Notes under the pieces: generated by a model
What the model was told of the DNA's origin: nothing
Database searches by the model: none
Seen by the model: only the letters and a program-made list of their open reading frames with translations
Shown: positions 1 to 12,778 of the stretch, piece by piece
How the letters are laid out: each line of letters opens with the position of its first letter
Position numbering within the stretch: the first letter of the stretch is position 1
Translations under genes and position numbers: made by a program
NCBI GenBank assembly: GCA_933207985.1
Contig: OW240916.1
Span: forward strand, 298,595,582 to 298,659,581
Origin: Pelobates cultripes
Taxonomy: Eukaryota > Chordata > Amphibia > Anura > Pelobatidae
Length of the DNA: 64,000 bases
Reading direction: 5' to 3'

Positions 1-91
1 AACTCTACTCACATTTTGTATAAAGTTTGACTTTTATACTCAAATGATTACTATTATTTAGCCAAATAACACTAAAATCTAAATTTACTAC

Positions 92-225
92 TTAAAGGGA
101 AACTATAGTGCCAGCAAAACAAAGTTGGTTTCCTGGCATTATAGCACCCTCTAATGCTTGTTAGGTGTAGGTAGGCAGCTGGAATAACCCAGACCAGAGT
201 CTCTTCTTTCTGGTTGTGAATGGAT
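92..225. mobile_element. T2-type MITE, 5' end fragment
   Basis: Starts with TTAAAGGGA followed by ACTATAGTGCC, the same terminal pattern as the complete elements at 6044 and 61258. No matching YCCTTTAA end is visible downstream, so this is a truncated or internally rearranged copy. The right boundary is approximate. Confidence 0.6.
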
Positions 226-859
226 ACTATACAGAATGGTGAAGGGAAGCAGTGCTTTATGAATGTCCTCAAATTCAGATCCAAACAATTCAATATGAAA
301 AATAAGGAGGATTTAAAAATAGTGCAATATAGTGTAGGTGAGGTAGATAAAAGAGATACACTTACAGTTTTTTGTAGCTTTTACCTAGCTCCAAATATGT
401 GTGCCTGGGTGGTATGATCCCCGGCTGTGGATGTGTTTGTAGCCTTGATCTTGTAGGTAGGGATTTCTTAAGCTGGTATCTGACAGAAGATATGTGAAGG
501 AATGGTCTTTATAAGGACGTTGGGGAGTCCTCGCTCAGATAGGCAGTAATAGGCACTGACCGGTAAGAGTATCTACAAAGGAAATTAAACAAAATATAGT
601 GCTCTCTGTTTAAAGTTGATAAAAGTAACAAAAGAAGAGATACTCACGGGAAAAGAGCAAAAATAGGTTTTGCTAAATACATATAACTTAGTAGTATGTT
701 CCACCCCCAAAAAATTGATGTGAGTATCTTCTGAATTAAATCTTCTGAGATATAATCAGGCATGTCCAGAGGAGGGTAAAAACACTACTTTTATAAGAAA
801 TAAAATATAAAACCAAACAAAGATGTAAAATTAACATGTTTCTCCTGACAAAAGACCTT
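226..859. other. No recognisable feature
   Basis: AT-rich sequence between a MITE fragment and a LINE. The short reading frames here show no family resemblance. Nothing else is seen. Confidence 0.5.
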
Positions 860-2745
860 TGGACCGGCACCTTGGTCGCATCAGAGTTTACAGAGGGGCA
901 GATGAAGGCTATATTTTTTATATAGCTGCAGCAGGATTTAGCAATGTCTGAACTTGAGGGGTGAAGGAGAGGTTGTAGCCGAAGAGAAAATCGAGGCAGT
1001 GAGCCTGTATTGCAAAGCTGATGGGCGTGCCATTGACTTGGAGGGAGACAACACTATGGAAGTAGCAACACTTTAGGGAGAAAAGACGAGAAGCTCTGTT
1101 TTTGACAGGTGAAGTTTAAGAAACTAAGCAGTCATCCAGTTCGAAATAGCAGAGAGGCAGCCAGAGACATAAATTAAGAGGGACAGTGAAAGATCGGGAG
1201 AGGACATATAGATGTGCATGTCATCTGCATAGAAATTATATTTGAAGCCAAAAGACCCGATGAGTTTACCAAGGGACGCACAATTGGAGTCCAAGTAAAG
1301 AACCTTGGGGAACACCGACAGAGAGGGTTTGATGAGAAGAGGAAGAAAAAGAAACACCGAAAGAGCACTGGGAGAGGTACGAGAAGAAACCATGAAAGAG
1401 CAGAGTCTCTTAGGCCAAGGTTATAGAGGATGAGAAGAAGTTGTTGATAATCAACAGTGTCGAAAAGCAGCAGAAAGGTCAAGGAGAATTAGGTGGGAGA
1501 AGTGACCACTGGACAGAGCAGCATTTAAATCTTTAAATACTTAGTGCAGGGCAGATTTGATTGAGTGATGAAAGCTGAATCCAGACTGAAGCGGATGGAG
1601 CAGAGAGATGGATTCAAGGAAGTCAGTCAATCTGGCGTACAAACTCTCTTCAGGATCTTGGAGGCAAAGTAGTAGTATCAAGATAGGGCAGTAGTTGAAT
1701 GAGTTAGTTAGGGTCAAAGTTTGGCTTTTTTAGCATCAGAGTGATGGTTGTGTGCTTGAAGGGTGAAGGAAATATGCCAGAGCGGAGATTTAATATTTTA
1801 ATGAGGGGCAGAGCAAGAGAAGAGACAAAGCGCTAGTGACATGTTAGGGAACAAAATTCAGGCTACAACCTTTGCTGTTGTAGCTGTTGTGAGTGAGCAT
1901 AAAACAGAAGGGGGCAGAGTTGGGGGAAATATTGGCAGGGGTAGGAGAAAGATTAGAGATCTTTTTACTGATCACGGAAATCTGCTTAGTGAAGTAAGTT
2001 GCAAAGTTTGTAGCAGTCAAGTAAGTAGGAGGAGAGGTAGCAACAGAGCGAAGAAGAGAGCTAACAGGGTGAAAGTTGTTTGGGTTCTCATGAGAGCATG
2101 GTTATGAGGATGTTGAAGTAGTTTTCTTTTGCAGAAGAAAGAGCAAAACTGTAGGAGCGTGGCATAAATTTATAATAGAGGAAGTCAGATGTGGAATGAG
2201 TCTTTCTTGATCAGCGTCCAGTGGTTCTGGAAATTTTTTGGAGGTAACAGGTCAACGTAGTGTGCCAGGTCACTGATAATGTTTAAATATAGGAGGTGCC
2301 ATGATATCTAGCATAGAAGAGATAGTGAAGTTGTAGAGGCAGTTTACAGAGCTAGAGTGGGTGATGTTTGAGATGGGTAAAAGGAGAGTCTGGAGGTTGG
2401 TGGAGAATTGTTGTAGGTCAAGACAGTAGATTTTGCTACGAGATTGATGTACCAAGGTTGGTGTGATATGGGTCATGGGGTATGCCAATGTCAAAGGTCT
2501 GCTGGTCGGTGGAAATGGAATATTGGAGATATTAGAGGCAGTTCAGAGATTGGTGAAGATGAGATCAACAATGTTTCCTGCTGTATGAGTTGCTGAGTTA
2601 GACCAATGCGTAAGACCGAACACAGAGGTTACAGAAGGCAGTCAAGAGGCATCAAAGCTGTTAGGATAGGAGAACAAGAAGTGCTAGGAGAGGAAGTGGG
2701 GTAGCCAGGAAGGAAAGTGTTCATAAAAACTAAATATACACTCAC
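860..2745 (-). pseudogene. L2-like LINE ORF2 remnant (reverse transcriptase), antisense
   Basis: Remnant of a non-LTR retrotransposon read on the minus strand. The longest open stretches lie at 1124-1482. The reverse-transcriptase active-site motif FYADD falls at 1220-1234, with the usual GKLIGSFGFKY context just before it. The linker between endonuclease and RT is suggested by reading-frame fragments at 2270-2494. The part at 870-1200 matches the same protein region of the second copy at 37150-37500 in order and wording, so both belong to one family. Stops and frameshifts occur throughout, so the copy is dead. The 3' end lies towards position 860 and the 5' end is lost near 2745. The L2 versus CR1 assignment rests on protein style, not on a database search. 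Confidence 0.75.
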
Positions 2746-5700
2746 AGGTTGTAATAAAGATTAGAATAACAAAGAAGTGGAGATTAGAGATAAATAAATT
2801 AAACATATACCCACCTATAACATGTAACAGGCATTAGGTCTTTCTATCCCTGCTCCACACAGGATGGGAAAATAAAATTATAATTTTTTTGTGTTTTTTT
2901 GTTTCTTTTGCCATGTCCAATACAGGACACACATTAAGATAACTCCCCATTATTATTTCTGATTAAGCCCTTGATAAAGAATTAGTTTTGAAATCTCAAC
3001 AACTTATTGATGCAAATTTTTATTTCTTTATTTTATTTTGAAATTTTTCTTCCAACCTAAGTGCTCAACCTACACAAATGTTCAGCCCAAGTTGTCGGCC
3101 TCTTTTGGCTCCCATTACCTAATGTATGGTGTTGCTAATGTGTGTATATGACCAGTGTTGCAGAATGAATTTTTTTATTGCATAATTAAATTTTTTAGCC
3201 TTGTTTAGGCTATACAGTTTTGATATTTTCCCTTGCTAAACCACACACGCATACAGATGATATGCTCTAGAATTATATAAAGCACTTGCGACACGAGTAC
3301 CATGACATACAGTGCCTCGTTTACAATTTATGCATATATTCAGTGATACTGCTTGCATCCTATCTCTGCCTATAAGGGCTATGTTTAACACAGATTACCA
3401 GCATAGAGCTGAGAATCCCATAGTACCCCTTTGTACACATACCTAAACTAAGCCTTACTATGATGAGTATACATGCAGAGCCATGCTTTCAATCTATGTC
3501 TATGCATATGTTACGTATTACTGCTGGTTATCCATATTTCCCTGAATGCTGGTAAACACATGACCTGTAATACGCTATTAAAGATAAATCAATAAAAAAC
3601 GATTTAAAACAAATGAGAAAAAGTAACTAATACAGGGAAAAAAGGAGCAACAGTAAAAAAATATAAATAAATGTATAAATGTATATATTATTTATTTGTT
3701 AAATATATAATACAGAAATATGGATTTTATCATCTTTGATCCCCCTCCATTACTCACTTCTCACTTGATCTGTGGAAAACAAAAATTATCATGTAGTTCC
3801 TGTCCGCTAGTCATCAATCATCTTTTTTCCCCATCAATCAGCACTTTTTTTTTGGTGACACCGATAGAATGCAGAATCAAGTATCAAAACGAACATGTTG
3901 GGCCATTGCATGGTTCGTGTGGTTTGTAATGTAGATAGAGGCGCATTGGTGTGATGTGCAGCGCTAGGCTCACATTAGGTTCCACCTTTCACATTAGGGT
4001 CTTCCCACCTTGTGGTCAGCGCTGGGAGGCAGAGCTAGAAGGCAAAAGTTACAAGCTGACATATTGTTTGAGGAATACCTGCTGATGCTCAAAGCACCTC
4101 TATCTACTGGGTGCCTTGGCGCTGTGCACCCATCCAGAATCAGCTATGGTCATGCAGGTACATTTTGGCTTGGAATTCAGGAATTTAACCAATCACCTGA
4201 TCTGCAAAAATTCAGACAAATTGCAGTTTGGCATGAAACACAAATCCAAGTTAATTTTAACCTATTATCAAGAAACCCAGTTACGTAATTAACCTAAAAT
4301 TATTATATATATTTAATAGAATTTTGTAGATTATTTTAAAGTAATAATTAATATAATAATAAAAGCAGTTTCTTGCTAAGTTTATTATGCAACCCTTTGA
4401 ATTGTAACTTTCATTTATCTACCGAAAAAGAAATGCAGCCTAGCTTTGCCTTAACGACAAGCAATCATTGAATGAACTTGAGAACAAATACACTATTCTT
4501 TATTCAACTGAAAAAGTAAACCTAAAATATATTGTAACAGGCTATTTTGTAAAGCGAGTTACAATCACTGACCCAGCCTTCTTGGTGGGCAATAGTCTGA
4601 ACAATCAAGTAATCAGCCATGGTACATTATTTTCTCAGAACATGCAAATTATATCATAATCCTGCTGTAAACGGTACAGAAAACATGCTTATTTTCCTAA
4701 TTGTACATAACATTTTTGCATGTCCGTGACAGTGTATTCTCTGACTTTTGTTGCATGTCTATTAAAGTATAGAAGATAATATATATATATATACATATAC
4801 CAGACTTTTATAATCAAATCTATGTTGACTAACAATAAAACAATATGATTCTAGGTCTGGAGTATATAAAACTTTAAATCTGCAAAAACGTTTCTTGTTT
4901 ATGTCATGCTTAATTCACTTTCTTTTACTTTGACTGCTTTTTTTTTTTTGTCTGCTTTTATTAAGCACGTACATTTATCATAAAAAGGAGAAAAAAAACA
5001 AAAACTATCATAGACAAAGATGAAGCCTATACTTAACAATGACTTTTGTAAATTCAATAACAGACATAAGATTGAAATAGAATTGGTAACACAGATGTAA
5101 ACAGATAACACAAGACAATCTGTAGTGGTCACTTGTCCTATTGTAACAGTTCTTAACAGTCATAGTGTATCTGATATGCCTCTACGAGCCAGTTCGAAAC
5201 TCATTATTATTTGCCTGGGCTTTTGCTAAGAGATTGGCTAATACTACCAATCTGCCAATCATGGAATAGATACTCTGCCAACTTGTAGTGCAGAGAGATA
5301 CATTCTAAATGTGTGGGTAGTGTTTTAGGAGGGACCATTAAAAAGCATTTATTTGGTTTTCCACCTGGTTGTGTTTCAGGAGGAAGACAATTCCTTCCTT
5401 ACCCTACAGAAGAGGTCCACATATCTGAGAGGGCCTGTGGGCGCAGTTCAGTTTGCAAAGCATCTTGTGCAATATTGCTTTTTGGTGTACCTCTCGAAAC
5501 GAAGATATTGAGCATTTAGCAGACTGAGCAAATTGTATTTAAACTCCCATCATACACAGATAGTTCTAGTTAAAAGAGAATATTGCTCAAAAGTAGACTC
5601 AGACAGAGACATACTGACAGATGTGCGGACTATAGGCAAATGTAGGCCTGTGGGTGTATTTCCTAAACAGTTAAATGTACTCAACTGAAACCTGAATTGC

Positions 5701-6043
5701 CGAATATAGGCCAAAAGCAATTTATACAAAAATCTAATACAGCCATAGTTGCAAACTAGCTATTTTAACTTGGATTTTATGATTGAGTTACTTTTCAATT
5801 CACTATGTTAACTGTTTAGTCAATAAACTATGCAGTTGTTTAGCAACAAATAATGGGGAATTGACAAGGCGTTAAAAAGTTCAAGCCAAAATAGCCGAGC
5901 TGTAAAATAAGCTGAATTGTAACATTTTTGCAATTCAGCTAGTTAACATGTAATTTCTTTGTCATTTCAAAATAGCATATTTTTATAGGTGGTTAATACA
6001 AATCTAATACTTGCCAAGTTTGCCTAAAAAGCAACATTTTTAT
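2746..6043. other. AT-rich stretch, no gene seen
   Basis: Low-complexity AT-rich DNA with a short TA run at about 4780-4794 and poly-T/poly-A tracts. Reading frames up to about 90 codons (for example 4010-4288) have no recognisable domain, splice context or codon pattern. No repeat family was recognised. Confidence 0.5.
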
Positions 6044-6405
6044 TTAAAGGGATTCTCCAGTGCCAGGGAAACATATCCATTTTCCTGGCACTGCAGGACC
6101 CTGTAGTGCCCCTCTACCTCCCACCCTCCATCCCATGTTGCTGAAGGGGTTAAAACCCCTTCAGTGACTTTCCGGAGTCCAGCGCCGATGTCCCTCAGTG
6201 CTGGGTCAGGCTCTGCCTACTCTCCTCCCCCGCTGACGTCAGTTGGTGGGGGACGCCTAATGCGCAGGACTTAACCCTGCAAGGTAATTATTGCAGTTTA
6301 TGAAAACTGCAATAATTATACTTGCAGGGTTAAGGCTAGTGGGAGTTGGCACCCAGACCACTCCAATGGGCAGAAGTGGTCTGGGTGCCTGGAGTATCCC
6401 TTTAA
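6044..6405. mobile_element. T2-type MITE, complete
   Basis: Bounded by TTAA on both sides (6044-6047 and 6402-6405). The terminal inverted repeat starts TTAAAGGGATTCTCCAGTG and ends CTGGAGTATCCCTTTAA. Length about 360 bp with no coding capacity. The middle holds a GC-rich part and a near-perfect palindrome around TTATTGCAGTTTATGAAAAC at 6281-6320. TTAA targets and TTAAAGGRR ends are known from T2 MITEs and Kolobok-type elements of Xenopus. The assignment to that group is inference. Confidence 0.85.
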
Positions 6406-6645
6406 GCAAAACAAAATGCAAGGAAGAGGTGGCTAAATCATTATAGAGACATTGGCGTTGGAGAAAATTGTATCAATAAAAGGAAACATGCAACATACTG
6501 TAATAATGCATGATAATATATCACAAATATTCAGCATAATAAAAATGCAAAGGATTCATTGTTTAAGTAATACAAAACCAAAAATGACAATGTGACCATC
6601 ATGAACATTGCTAATTGTTAAAAAGAGAAAATCAATTAATTTAAA

Positions 6646-6647
<2 letters not shown>

Positions 6648-6695
<48 letters not shown>
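6648..6695. repeat. (TA)n microsatellite
   Basis: Uninterrupted TA dinucleotide run directly at the left edge of the fold-back repeat that follows. Confidence 0.95.
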
Positions 6696-6697
<2 letters not shown>

Positions 6698-7032
6698 CAC
6701 AAGATCCAGCGCACTCACCTATCCACTAAACAGCAACTTCAATGTTGAAAGAGTTTATTAGTTTTTTTAAAAACACCTAATCTAGGCAAAAATAATGGGG
6801 GTTTAGTTACATTATCTGATCATACATTGCATAAGCCTGCCACAACGTCAATGTACCCCATCTTTGGCAGGTCTTACACTAGCAGCCTAATGTCTGCTCT
6901 TATGAGATTAACCACTTACTTGAGGGAAAAAAATTCCATCTGGGGCTCTCTGCAGTACAAGGCTAAATAGGGCCCTGGGATGAGGCACCTGTGACGGGGA
7001 GGGGTGCAAAACCAAGGAGTTGGCTAGACTCC

Positions 7033-7087
<55 letters not shown>

Positions 7088-7436
7088 CAAGAGGGGTTGG
7101 CTGCACTCACCTGAACATTCCTTTTTTTTCCCTCAAGTAAGTGGTTAATCTCATAAGAGCAGACATTAGGCTGTTAGTGTAGGACCTGCCAAAGATGGGG
7201 TACATTGACGTTGTGGCAGGCTTATGCAATGTATGATCATATAATAACTAAACCCCCATTATTTTTGCCTAGATTAGGTGTTTTTTAAAAAAAAACTAAT
7301 AAAATCTTTCAACATTGAAGTTGCTGTTTAGTGTATGGGTGAGTGCGCTGGATCTTGTGTTTTGTATTATTTGGCCCCCAGCAGCACCCCCATTTATGCA
7401 TGTTCAGGTGAGTGCAGCCAACCCCCCTTGTTTCAT
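6695..7436. mobile_element. Nested fold-back (inverted) repeat element
   Basis: The left arm, about 6695-6933, is repeated in inverted orientation at about 7117-7360. Both arms carry CACAAGATCCAGCGCACTCA at their outer ends. A second, shorter inverted pair, 7083-7116 and 7401-7433, shares GAAACAAGAGGGGTTGGCTG-like sequence, so the right half folds on itself as well. Between the arms lie about 100 bp of unrelated DNA (6934-7035) and a TA run. Arms of more than 200 bp without a transposase are typical of fold-back elements or of Penelope-like elements with inverted partial copies. The class is not settled. Confidence 0.65.
7036..7083. repeat. (TA)n microsatellite inside the fold-back element
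   Basis: TA run separating the central spacer from the right half. A third run follows the right end at 7436-7454. Confidence 0.95.
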
Positions 7437-7454
7437 ATATATATATATATATAT

Positions 7455-8165
7455 GAAGATGTATCTTGATTAAAAAAAACAAGCAAACCGCATTGACATT
7501 ATTAAAAATGTTTATTCGAAACAATCTTTATTCTAAAACCGCGGCATGTTCTGCACTTTTTCTAGACAGAAACAAGTCATTTAATTTTTACTGCATGCTA
7601 AACACAATTGCCAGGCAAAGAACATTAGCAGTGAAAAATGTCCATTTGTTTAGTCTCTCTGATATATTGTATAAACACACTGAAAGCACCAGTATTGTAG
7701 AGATATTGAAGAATTGTTTTATGGGAAAGCGAGAACGAATGGGGCCTAGCCACAAACGCCCAACTTGGGATAAACTGTATAATTACCAACTTGTCTAAAG
7801 ATGAGTTAAAGAGCAGATGAGAGAGAAATCTTTTAGTTTTTCTAAACTCAATTGACTGGGTTATCCACTAACGTGAAGATCGCAGGGAATACATAGTGAA
7901 TTCAAAGTAAATTTCAATTTGAAGGCCAAAATAATCAAACTGAAAACACAGCTGACAGGGAGAATTTTTCTGGTTCAGCTACTTTGACCTTATATTTAAA
8001 ATTCAAAGTGATTTTCACACTAAAAGTCCAAGTAGCCATGCGGGAGTATTGATAACGTGGGGATTTTTTCTAGATCAGCTGGCCTTAAATTGGAAAAATA
8101 CTGAATTTTCTATGAATTTCTGCCAATTCTTACTTACATAGCCCTCTCAACTCCGAAAAAAAAGC
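7455..8165. other. No supported gene
   Basis: Contains one 110-codon open frame (7466-7798, plus strand) with no recognisable domain and no splice or promoter context. The rest is AT-rich DNA with no repeat that I recognise. Confidence 0.45.
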
Positions 8166-8725
8166 ATCTTCACTTGTGTGTCTCTTTACCGGCCTTTTGT
8201 TTTTTATCCCCTTTTTTAAATGTCTTACCCCTTTTCGTGTATCTTATCCCCTATTTTTTCCCAATGTGTGTCTTACATCTCCCTTGTGTATCTCTTTCAA
8301 CCTCCCTTTGTGTGTCTAACTCCCCTCAGCCCCTCTGTGTCTCTTTTTCCTCTTCTCCAGCCCCTCTATGTCTCTTTCACCCCCATCACCTTTGTATTTC
8401 CACTCCAGGCCCTTCTGGCCCACATTCCACCCCTAACCCCTTTGTATTTCCACCCCAGGCCCTTCTGTGTGTCTCTTACATCCTCAGCCTCTCTGTGCAT
8501 CTTTCTCACCCCCAGGCCCATCTGTGTCCCTCCCCTGTCCCTTAGTGTTCCCCTACCCTCTTACCTGTCTCTTAGTGCCCTCTATTCCCCTTCAGTCCCT
8601 TAGTGTTTCTCTCCCCTCCCTCCCTTTTCCCTTAGTATTCCTCCACCCTCTTACCTGTCTCTTACTGCCCCCCCATTCCTCATAGTGTTCTTCTCCCTCT
8701 CTTTTAGTGGTCCCCCCTTATATAT
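8166..8725. repeat. Pyrimidine-rich degenerate minisatellite
   Basis: More than 500 bp in which the plus strand is almost all C and T, with recurring CCCCTTTGTGTGTCTC-like units. The three overlapping plus-strand frames (8174-8685, rich in Pro, Ser, Leu and Phe) result from this composition and are not genes. Confidence 0.8.
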
Positions 8726-9511
8726 ATAGACTTTGATAATTTTCCCATTTCCCCTATTGTGGCCCTAAATTTGTAATTTGACATTTACTTCCCTGCAATA
8801 CTCACTTTAAGGAATAACCTGGTAAATCATTTGTCCCAAGTCCCTTTTTCCCGTTCCGTCTCAATAAACTGGATCTTTTCATCCTATCACCACACCTGTC
8901 TTCTTCAGTAGCTCCAGGGCATGTATGTAGATTGCTTGTATCTGTGTCTAGGTTCAGACTCTCTTGTTCTGATTTATGCCATACATTCTTTAAATATTTT
9001 TCACCCCAGGCACAAATACAAATATTTTACACATAAGCAGGTGGTCATTAGTTAGAAATTAGACTTTTGACTTTTGGAATTATTTAATGACAGCTTTCAT
9101 CAGCGTGCATGCAGATGTGATGTGTAATTGCTTTTTTTTTGACGTTCTACAACTGTTAATCCAGTTGAAAGGAAAAGAGTGGTCCATCAACTTCCAGTGA
9201 GACGTACACCTGGATTGTGCTACGGATGCACAGACTAACAATTACCTTTCCAAGAAAACCTAATGTTCATATTGAAATAAACAGTAAAGCAATGACTGTA
9301 CCACGTTTTTTTCTTTTATTGTGAATTTAGTAAAGAAACATTAAATATATGTAGGAATTAAATCAGAGTGGGAAAATGTTCAAACATCAAAACAGGAAAA
9401 AATTCTATTAAACATCTGAACTGATTTATAATTTCCAAGACTGATCATTTATAACTATTTTTAGAAATCCAAGAATTAAGGTCACCCAATAACTTAATAT
9501 TATTTTAAAAT
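8726..9511. other. No recognisable feature
   Basis: AT-rich DNA with poly-T runs. No gene or repeat family seen. Confidence 0.45.
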
Positions 9512-9814
9512 GTAAAGGAGCACTCCGGTCACGTAGAAACTTAATCTAAATTAAGTTGTTATGGTGCCAAGAGGCAGCTCTTACCTTAAGGGGTTAAACC
9601 GTTGCCTCCAGTACCGAACTCCAATTCCCACAGGTGGCATCCGTCTTCTGAAACTGAGTTACAGGAAGTGCGGTCTACTGCAACGCAGGGTTGCGGCTGA
9701 TTGGCTGGAGTGGTCAACTGGCGCTCGAAGCCAATCAGTAGCTCACCGTTAATAAAAAAGTACCTTTTTATGAATGTGGAGCTACTGTTTATAGTGCCTA
9801 AACTGTTCCTTTAA
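9512..9814. mobile_element. T2-type MITE, degenerate
   Basis: Starts GTAAAGGAGCACTCCGGTCA and ends CTGTTCCTTTAA at 9814. About 300 bp with a moderately GC-rich centre and no coding capacity. The left TTAA has become TGTAA. Confidence 0.7.
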
Positions 9815-10339
9815 TGTGTTTTTTTTTTTTTTTTTTTAAGTTACAAGGCTCTAATTTACAGACTTGTACATGGCAAAACATTAATTTTGTCTGCATCGAT
9901 TCATCCAGGAAAAAAAACAAAAACATTTTGCTCAGACAAATTCTTTGTTGTGAAACTTTTTGGACAAACTGAAAATGTTTTTTTAAAAAACAAAAAAACT
10001 GTGGTCAATATGACCCCCACATAAGTATAAGGGAGAGGCATCCGAATTTTGAGTGATCAGCAGTTTTTCCAAAATGTTCAAGTTTGTCTTCTGTTTTGAG
10101 AGTGTGTTACCATGATAGATGTGTTGTATATTGTATTTTGGGCTATTTCTTTGAAGGGTCTCTGATATTAGCCCCACTCTAATAAATACAATTAAGTGCC
10201 TGTAACAATAGATATTCTTTTACAATAAATCTAATACCTGTAAATAATTTCTTAAAAAATCACACTTACCTCTTTTTTCTTCTCAATTGTTCTTTTCATC
10301 ATTTTCATGTAATGAACGGTTAATCTCATTATTATTTGA
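9815..10339. other. No recognisable feature
   Basis: AT-rich DNA with T-runs just after the MITE. Nothing else supported. Confidence 0.4.
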
Positions 10340-10620
10340 TTCATTGTGTTTTACTTAACTTTTCTCCCTCACGGCACTGGTCTCTGTCTTGTTGCACCGC
10401 CTCTTTGGCTAAGATCATCAAGATTAATGATCTTAGCCAATCCAATGCTTGCCCATAGGAAGGCATTAATAGGCAAGTGTGCATGTTTGGCAAAAAGTGA
10501 CACAGTGTCATGCATGTTTGGCAAAACGTAGCACTGTGTCAGTCAGATGGTCTCTACTATTACTCCTCTATTATCACTATGACAGTCATAGTGTCACTAT
10601 GACAGTGTTCCTTTTTAGGG
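10340..10620. mobile_element. T2-type MITE fragment
   Basis: The inner part (ACTGG..., GCCAAGATCATC..., AGCCAATCCA, then GGCAAAACG) is shared with the complete MITE at 55626-56131, and the right side ends ACAGTGTTCCTTTTTA. The left end is missing. A 30-bp partial duplication around TGCATGTTTGGCAAAA is present at 10480-10530. Confidence 0.5.
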
Positions 10621-10993
10621 CTGAATAATTTGCTGCAGTGCCTTATGCATGAAAAGTATACTCTATTAGTTCATTTTAGAAAAATTGCAGATTTCAATAG
10701 AAACTGACACTTTTATAAATTAACCTTATTACACCCACCTGGCTGTCAATCAGACAACAGGTCCTGTTACTTTCTGTTAGTTTAGCTAAAAAATAAATAA
10801 AATAAAAAAACACACTGATATCTGCAGCATTTATAAGATGTTTATAGACATACCTCCAACAAAAATGCATAATTAAGTGCATGCATTTTTCATTGGTGGC
10901 ATATCTACTAAATTGCGATTTTTAAATTGCATGGTTTTAGGACATTATAGTGCCCTTGAGAGATCCGATATTGAAATGGAAGGTCCCACTAAT
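10621..10993. other. No recognisable feature
   Basis: AT-rich filler between two T2 elements. Confidence 0.4.
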
Positions 10994-11530
10994 TTAAAGG
11001 GATCCTACAGTTGCCAAAACATCTTTAGCTTAATGAAGTAGTTTGGCTGTACAGAGCATGCCCCTACAGTCTCACTGTTTAATTATCTGCCATTAGGAGT
11101 TAAATCACATTTTTTATGCATTCCTAGTCGACTGCATATAATGTGTACAGCTTTCCTAAACACTACCTGTAAAGTGAGATCTAATGTTTACACTTCCTTT
11201 ATTGCACAGGCTGTTTAATTTAGTAATTTATTTATCTCTTGTGCTGTTTATAGCTTGTTAGATCTTGATGTAGCCTCCTCTCTGTTAGTAAAGTTCAATT
11301 TAAAGATGAGATAAACATTTCTAAAGTAAGTTAACACCAAATTTAAATTTAAAGCTTTGTTTTTTTCATGCAGGCTGTGTGAACCAGAGCCAGGGGAGGT
11401 GTGGCTAGGGCTGCATCAACAGATACAAATGTGACTTAACTCCTAACAATTGGACTTCAGAGGCATGATCTATACACCAAAATTGCTTTATTAAGCTAAA
11501 GCTGTTTTGGTAACGATAGTGTCCCTTTAA
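10994..11530. mobile_element. T2-type MITE, complete (subfamily A)
   Basis: TTAA at both edges (10994-10997 and 11527-11530). The ends are TTAAAGGGATCCTACAGTTG and ACGATAGTGTCCCTTTAA. The interior is the same subfamily as 57757-58271: both contain CCTAAACAC, GAGATCTAATGTTTA and the CACAGCCAGGGGAG-like segment. About 540 bp, non-coding. Confidence 0.85.
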
Positions 11531-11641
11531 TGATTACAGTGCTGCATTGAGCTTTAAATGCTAAATAAGCAGGACATTCCTCACTACTATAGGGTGTTTA
11601 CTGACCAGATTACAATCCTTAATGGTTATGTATGTGGTCTT

Positions 11642-11720
11642 TTAACCCTTTAAGGACACATGACATGTGTGACATGTCATGATTCCCTTTTATTCCAGAA
11701 GTTTGGTCCTTAAGGGGATA
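11642..11720. mobile_element. Short TTAACCCC palindromic MITE
   Basis: About 79 bp, ends TTAACCCTTTAAGGAC and GTCCTTAAGGGGATAA, with ACATGACATGTGTGACATGT between them. A near-identical copy lies at 15462-15541. The element abuts the next T2 element with no spacer. Confidence 0.75.
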
Positions 11721-12102
11721 AAGGCAGACTCTAAGCATCAAAACCACAGAAACTTAATGTTATAGACCCTTTATTCAGACATTTGTTCAACATGCCTCTA
11801 GTGGCTGCTAGGCAACAGCATGATGATGTCAAGTGCTTATTCAGTGCTTCTGTATGAGAAGCATCACATTGGCAGAGTCCAGACTGACTGGATCAGCACC
11901 ATAGGTCCCCAATGTGTGGCTACCTAGAAGAATATGTGCCAGTGCTGGATAACAGGTAAGTGTAATTGATTATTTAAAAAAAAAAAATTTTATTATAGTT
12001 TTATTTTGCATATTTAAAATAGGAAGCCTTGAACCCGTAATTAATGTTTTTTTTTTTTTTAAATAAAAATATAAATATCTTAACATTATATTGTTCCTTT
12101 AA
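11718..12102. mobile_element. T2-type MITE, degenerate
   Basis: Begins ATAAAGGCAGACTCTAAGCA and ends ATTGTTCCTTTAA at 12102. The interior has the common T2 features (CAACATGCCTCTAGTGGCTG, GGATCAGCACC). An AG|GTAAGT at 11955 looks like a splice donor but lies in this mobile element. Confidence 0.65.
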
Positions 12103-12778
12103 TGAGTATTAAAAATGCCACATTCATTTAGGAGCCGAAGTTAATGAGTGTGTTGTAAAAAGAAAATGTCTTCTTTTAATTTACTAAAAAGGTTCCTTAG
12201 TTAAAACTAAAATGAAAAAGTTTGCCTCAATTATTTGGAAAACCAATTACTGATCTATGATCCACTGATGACAGATAACATCAACACACATTACTCATCA
12301 GCTGGCCTAAAATAGATAAATGGATTGAAAAGAAAGTAAACTTTTTCTTGTGATTGATGTTATTGTGCTTTGCAAGCTCTGAGGCTCTTTTTGACCCAGT
12401 TTAATATCAGTGCAGCATTTTAACTGTCCTCTGGTTGGAGCTGTTAGAAAAATTTAGCATTCTATGTTATTCCCTTAATTCTAATTTGTTTCTGACAAAT
12501 TAAATATATAAATTACATATCATGATGAGCATTCTATTATGAAAAAGCATATTGATAAGACCTTTACTAGAATGTATTCTAATTTTCAAAATTTCTATAT
12601 ATATTTATTTTAAATTAATGTACTATTTTATGAACAAATATTAGATGTACATTGACTATGTTAAACGGTGTGGATTATATAATCACAAATAGCAAGATTA
12701 AAGTAAGCTAAAACGTAGTTAAATATAATCACACTCCTAATCTTCATTGCTCCTGATAAATTAAAGAAATACATATCT
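12103..12778. other. No recognisable feature
   Basis: AT-rich DNA with no gene and no repeat assignment. Confidence 0.45.

Noticed and set aside
7466..7798. 110-codon frame
   Set aside because: No domain, no splice or promoter context, AT-rich codons. Expected by chance in 64 kb of six frames.
8174..8685. Three overlapping Pro/Ser/Leu-rich frames
   Set aside because: All three frames are open because the tract is nearly pure pyrimidine. No initiation or splice context.
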